A stretch of DNA of 64,000 nt from Chenopodium formosanum (Eukaryota > Streptophyta > Magnoliopsida > Caryophyllales > Amaranthaceae). Every line of letters starts with the position of its first letter. Within the stretch, counting starts at the first letter, position 1. The stretch lies in the NCBI GenBank assembly GCA_024500155.1, contig CM044877.1, forward strand, positions 77,054,001 through 77,118,000, given 5' to 3'. Positions 60,397-64,000 of this stretch are shown here, piece after piece. A model generated the notes under the pieces. The model saw only the letters and a list, made by a program, of their open reading frames with translations, did not search any database and was not told where the DNA came from. The position numbers and the translations under genes were made by a program.

Positions 60397-62301
60397 ACTT
60401 AAGAGTGTATAAGAATCTAGCTAATCTAAATCTAAGTTCACAAACACAGTGAACTGAAAAATAACACACTAATTTAATCTTGATTACGACGGCTTTCTTT
60501 ATATCAATCTCCTCATCAATAAACTTCGTACATACTTCATACTCCGAATTTGTCACAGTTTAATAACTCCCTTATCAACTGATCCAATATGCTACACTAT
60601 AGAAGCGATAAGATATTCATAACCACCAAAGGCACATCCATAATCTAGTTCTAAATCAAATCAATTAAACCAACATTAAGGTATATTACAAGGCCACGAG
60701 GGTTCACATGATGCCAACTGTTAAAAAGAACTTTACCAATGAAGAGAAGAGAAGAAGGGTACCTACAAACTAAGTAGGCCCCACAAAGGTCTTAGGCTAG
60801 TCTAGTGCTTCTTAGGCAATCCTTTCATTCCATGTCAGCACCGACCTTTTTTATATTCTGTTTCCAAATTCATTCATGGGATGGGATTGTATCAAGATCT
60901 TCTCTTCTCTTCTTTTAAACTAATGGCCAAACAAACAAGGCACTATCAAGGGTTCTTCTTCTTCCACGTGGCTAAAGCCCACCTTCACCTTAATCACTAA
61001 GTATTCAACTTGCTTAATAATTTATCCTAGTAGAATTATCTTGTAAATTTTGGTTGATAGTGAAATTTATCATATGTTTTAATTACTATATTGTGTTGCT
61101 TGTATTTTTTTAAATTGTCCTATGAAATTAATTATTTGCAAAAAATTTAGATAACTTAAACTATAATATGGAGTTTTAAATTAACTCATATTTTAAATTT
61201 GATTTAATAAACTAAAATTTTAAATGACTGAGTAATAAATTATTTCCATATTAATTTAATTTATTCAAGTGAAATTTTACATGACCATTAATCACACAAT
61301 ATGTAAACATAAATAACAATATTTTAATGTATGGTTCTTTTAATTTAGTAACATTTAAATTTTTACACTAGTCAATCTACAACTTTAAGCAATAATTATT
61401 TGTATAAACTATATAATTGTGTTGTTATAAAAATATACATTTAAACTAATCAAAAGTATGAAACATGTAAAAACCGTCTATTTTTTTTGGAGTATTTAAT
61501 AATAAATGGTCAAAAAAAGAAAAAAATTCTAACTAAATTATGCAAAAGTTCAAATGTTTCACTAATAAAACAATGTTTTTTATTTTGTGTAACAAACTGA
61601 CACATATTAAAACACTAATCGGGTAATTCTTGACCATCAAGTATCCCTTGACCGAATAACCTTAGATCGATTGAATAAACTACTCATGACCGAATAATAC
61701 CGACCATACCGTATAGCCAACCACATATAAAAATTTGTATCGATAAAATACTATACGGAGTAACATAGACATTAAATAGAAACCCTCCGTACTAGGGATA
61801 CCTCCAATTATTAACATATAGACTTGAAAACATGAAACAAATGGCTCATATACCCCACCTATATATCAATCAATTAACCTCTCTACTCTCAAAGTAAAAA
61901 AACAAAATAATTCTAAATCACATATTTTCTTTTCTTAGTTCATATAACTATTCCATTTACAGATAGGCTATTGATTGATAAAAACATAGACATAGATAGA
62001 TAGAGAGAAAGAGAGTGTATAAGATATGCTCACTTCTCCTCACCTTCCTAGCCACTTCCTTAACCTTAAATCAACCTTCTCTCTTTCTATTTCTTCATAT
62101 CTATTCACAAATAAGCTTCAAACAAACCTTCATAATAACCCCATCTTGTTGTTCTTCAACTTCATCTCTCTACTCATACCGCGATCCAAAGGTTAGAAAT
62201 TTTTTTAAGCGTAGGATCAATAATCAAAGATAACATACAACATAGAATTAAGTTTTTGCATTGAGTAAAGTTTATTATAGTTGGTTTCTTTGGTTCATAA
62301 A
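60397..62301. other. Upstream region and leader of the Dof gene
   Basis: AT-rich sequence. A TATA-like CCTATATATC lies at about 61858 and a GATAGATAGAGAGAAAGAGAG tract at about 61994-62014; both are plausible core-promoter/leader elements. A 72-codon open frame at 62015-62233 is Ser/Leu-rich and unrecognised; it may be part of the 5' UTR. No other gene is seen. Confidence 0.4.
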
Positions 62302-63267
62302 ATGGGGTTGAGCTCAAAACAAGTTTCAAGTGATAGACATGGTTGGAACCAAGCTTTGTTACAAGCTAGCACCTTAGAGCTTACTAAACCACCTCCATTA
62401 TTAAAGAGACAAGCACCACAAGTGCAACAACAGCAACAACAAGAGCCTTTGAAGTGCCCTAGATGTGATTCATCCAACACAAAATTTTGCTACTTTAACA
62501 ACTACAACAAATCACAACCTAGGCATTTTTGTAAGGCTTGTAAGAGGCATTGGACCAAAGGTGGCACCCTCCGCAACGTCCCCGTTGGTGGTGGCCGGAA
62601 GAATAAGCGTCTTAAGACATCGAATGGCGGTACTAAGACCGCCTCGAAGGCAAGTACCACCATCACAACCACCACAAACATAGTTAATAATAGCAGCACT
62701 ACAAACGACAACATTAAGGCTTTATTACAAAGCCAACATCATCAACAACTACAGCAACCAACAAGGTTTAGTCTTCCCCTTGGAGAAGCATCATCACTAA
62801 TAAGTACTCGTACAAGTACTTCTTTTGATGAGAAAAACAGTTTCTCTGAGGCATTTTATCAAACACTTGTTAGGCAACCACCATCTTCACTACCAGAATC
62901 CTCCATTACCTTCAACAACAAGAGCTTAAATGATGGGATTTTTCTGGGTATTTCTCAAAACAACAATGATCAAGAACACCTTCAATTTCCATACACAAAT
63001 CTTGGAAATTTTGAGAGTAACCCATGTTCAATTTCTTCATCAAATTTCTACAATTATACAGAGGATCAACATCATCAACAACAAAATCATCAAGATGCTG
63101 CAAATGGGTTGGAAGATTCAGTGATGAATACAAGTAATAGCAGCTCAATGAGTGTGATTGATATGTCAAATAATTGGGGTTGGGATGATTTTGATAAATT
63201 TGTTTCAGTTGAAGCTGATCTTACCATGCCATGGGATGAAACAGAGATCAATCCACCAGCCACTTGA
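62302..63267 (+). CDS. Dof-type zinc-finger transcription factor
   Basis: Plant-specific nuclear DNA-binding protein recognising AAAG cores. Starting at the ATG at 62302 (MGLSSKQVSSD, no upstream in-frame ATG) it has 321 residues in a single exon. The Dof finger is complete: Cys52, Cys55, Cys77 and Cys80 in CX2C-X21-CX2C spacing, with NTKFCYFNNYNKSQPRHFC and ACKRHWTKGGTLRNVPVGGG, then a basic GRKNKRLK stretch. A poly-Gln run (42-47) precedes the finger. The rest is Ser/Thr/Asn/Gln-rich as in activation regions, with an aromatic-acidic C-terminus (NNWGWDDFDKFVS). The leader contains GA repeats and a TATA-like sequence. Which Dof subgroup it belongs to cannot be settled from the finger alone, so no symbol is given. 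An upstream non-coding or short coding exon cannot be excluded. Confidence 0.93.
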   Translation: MGLSSKQVSSDRHGWNQALLQASTLELTKPPPLLKRQAPQVQQQQQQEPLKCPRCDSSNTKFCYFNNYNKSQPRHFCKACKRHWTKGGTLRNVPVGGGRKNKRLKTSNGGTKTASKASTTITTTTNIVNNSSTTNDNIKALLQSQHHQQLQQPTRFSLPLGEASSLISTRTSTSFDEKNSFSEAFYQTLVRQPPSSLPESSITFNNKSLNDGIFLGISQNNNDQEHLQFPYTNLGNFESNPCSISSSNFYNYTEDQHHQQQNHQDAANGLEDSVMNTSNSSSMSVIDMSNNWGWDDFDKFVSVEADLTMPWDETEINPPAT

Positions 63268-64000
63268 CAGGACATGCAACTATCAAGTAATAATTATTAA
63301 AACTTTATATTATAATTTTATAGTATGATATTACAATATTATTATATAACTATAAATACTTGGAGTTTACTTTAGCTTAATTACTGTAGTATGTGTGTTC
63401 ATATGGAATTTGGGGTAATTTAATTTTTAATTTTTTTTTTAATCATGACTTTGGAGTTTATCTTTGATAAATTTGACAATGTTTTGTTCATTTGACTATT
63501 GTAATGTAATAGAGATTAGTGAATAATTAAAATATGCCCTCATTTTTAATGGGTTGTTTTTCTTATTGTAGTATAACATTAATTAAATTCATGATTAAGA
63601 ATAATCATGTTTTAATTAGTTTTTCAATGTTTTCTTGCTTGTTCCTAGGAAATTTTCATTCATACCTTTGTCATCCACAATTATTTGATGATGTATTTTT
63701 AGTTTTAACTAAGTTTGGAATATTTATGACTTAAAGATACTTAAGCTTAGCATATTAAAGACATGAATTTTATTCTCCTTCAAGTATATGGAGTACTTCT
63801 TTTATTACTTGTATTAAATTAAATAATTTGAACAACAATGATATGTAAAATTTTTTAAAACTCAAAATAATTAAATTAAATTGTGTTCAATTGAATTGCT
63901 TAACAGTTTTTCTCCGTTCTAGGGAAATAAATCAAATTAATCCCAACCCTTTGTTAAAATTTGATTACTTTGTTAGTTTAATAAATTAGGAATATGTTAA
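63268..64000. other. 3' flank of the Dof gene; nothing recognised
   Basis: AT-rich 3' UTR and intergenic sequence to the window end. No further gene or bounded repeat is visible. Confidence 0.5.

Overview
This window is nuclear DNA of a flowering plant, most likely a core eudicot. The evidence is the multi-exon genes with GT-AG introns, AT-rich intergenic DNA, many short DNA-transposon derivatives (Tourist-like, Stowaway-like, CACTA, Mutator-like) and plant-specific protein families (Dof factor, polyol transporter, plant-type soluble epoxide hydrolase). I could not fix the species from sequence alone. The overall look of the proteins and repeats suggests Caryophyllales/Amaranthaceae, but this is only an impression.

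Layout: 1-991 holds a C-rich inverted-repeat element and the intron of a LEA-like gene whose last exon is 992-1530 (+). A complete CACTA element lies at 2114-3689. WAPL, a cohesin-release factor, spans 6209-15624 (+) in 13 exons and has an apparent frameshift in exon 1. A soluble epoxide hydrolase lies convergently at 16723-19520 (-, 5 exons); its first intron carries an inverted copy of the next exon's start. The Paf1-complex subunit RTF1/VIP5 is an uninterrupted reading frame at 22642-24594 (+) with a probable 5' UTR intron. An intronless GT32-type alpha-1,4-glycosyltransferase is at 28240-29562 (+). The interval 29.6-37.6 kb is dominated by repeats: a Tourist-like MITE split by a 2.44-kb Mutator-like element with a 9-bp target duplication, two Stowaway MITEs and a LINE RNase H relic. 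A polyol/monosaccharide transporter (PLT4-like) is at 37611-39938 (-, 2 exons). The splicing factor SF3B subunit 2 gene is at 43861-52432 (+, 18 exons). About 9.9 kb of AT-rich intergenic DNA follows, then a Dof zinc-finger gene at 62302-63267 (+).

The genes do not form a pathway cluster. WAPL (sister chromatid cohesion), RTF1 (transcription elongation) and SF3B2 (spliceosome) are unlinked housekeeping nuclear functions, next to metabolic, transport and regulatory genes. I see no evidence of a previously undescribed multi-gene system. The most unusual structures are the perfect 31-bp hairpin over a 3' splice site in the epoxide hydrolase gene, the exon-1 frameshift in WAPL, and the nested transposon with an internal minisatellite.

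Exon coordinates were assigned by eye from splice consensus, reading-frame continuity and recalled family sequence. They have not been checked against transcripts.
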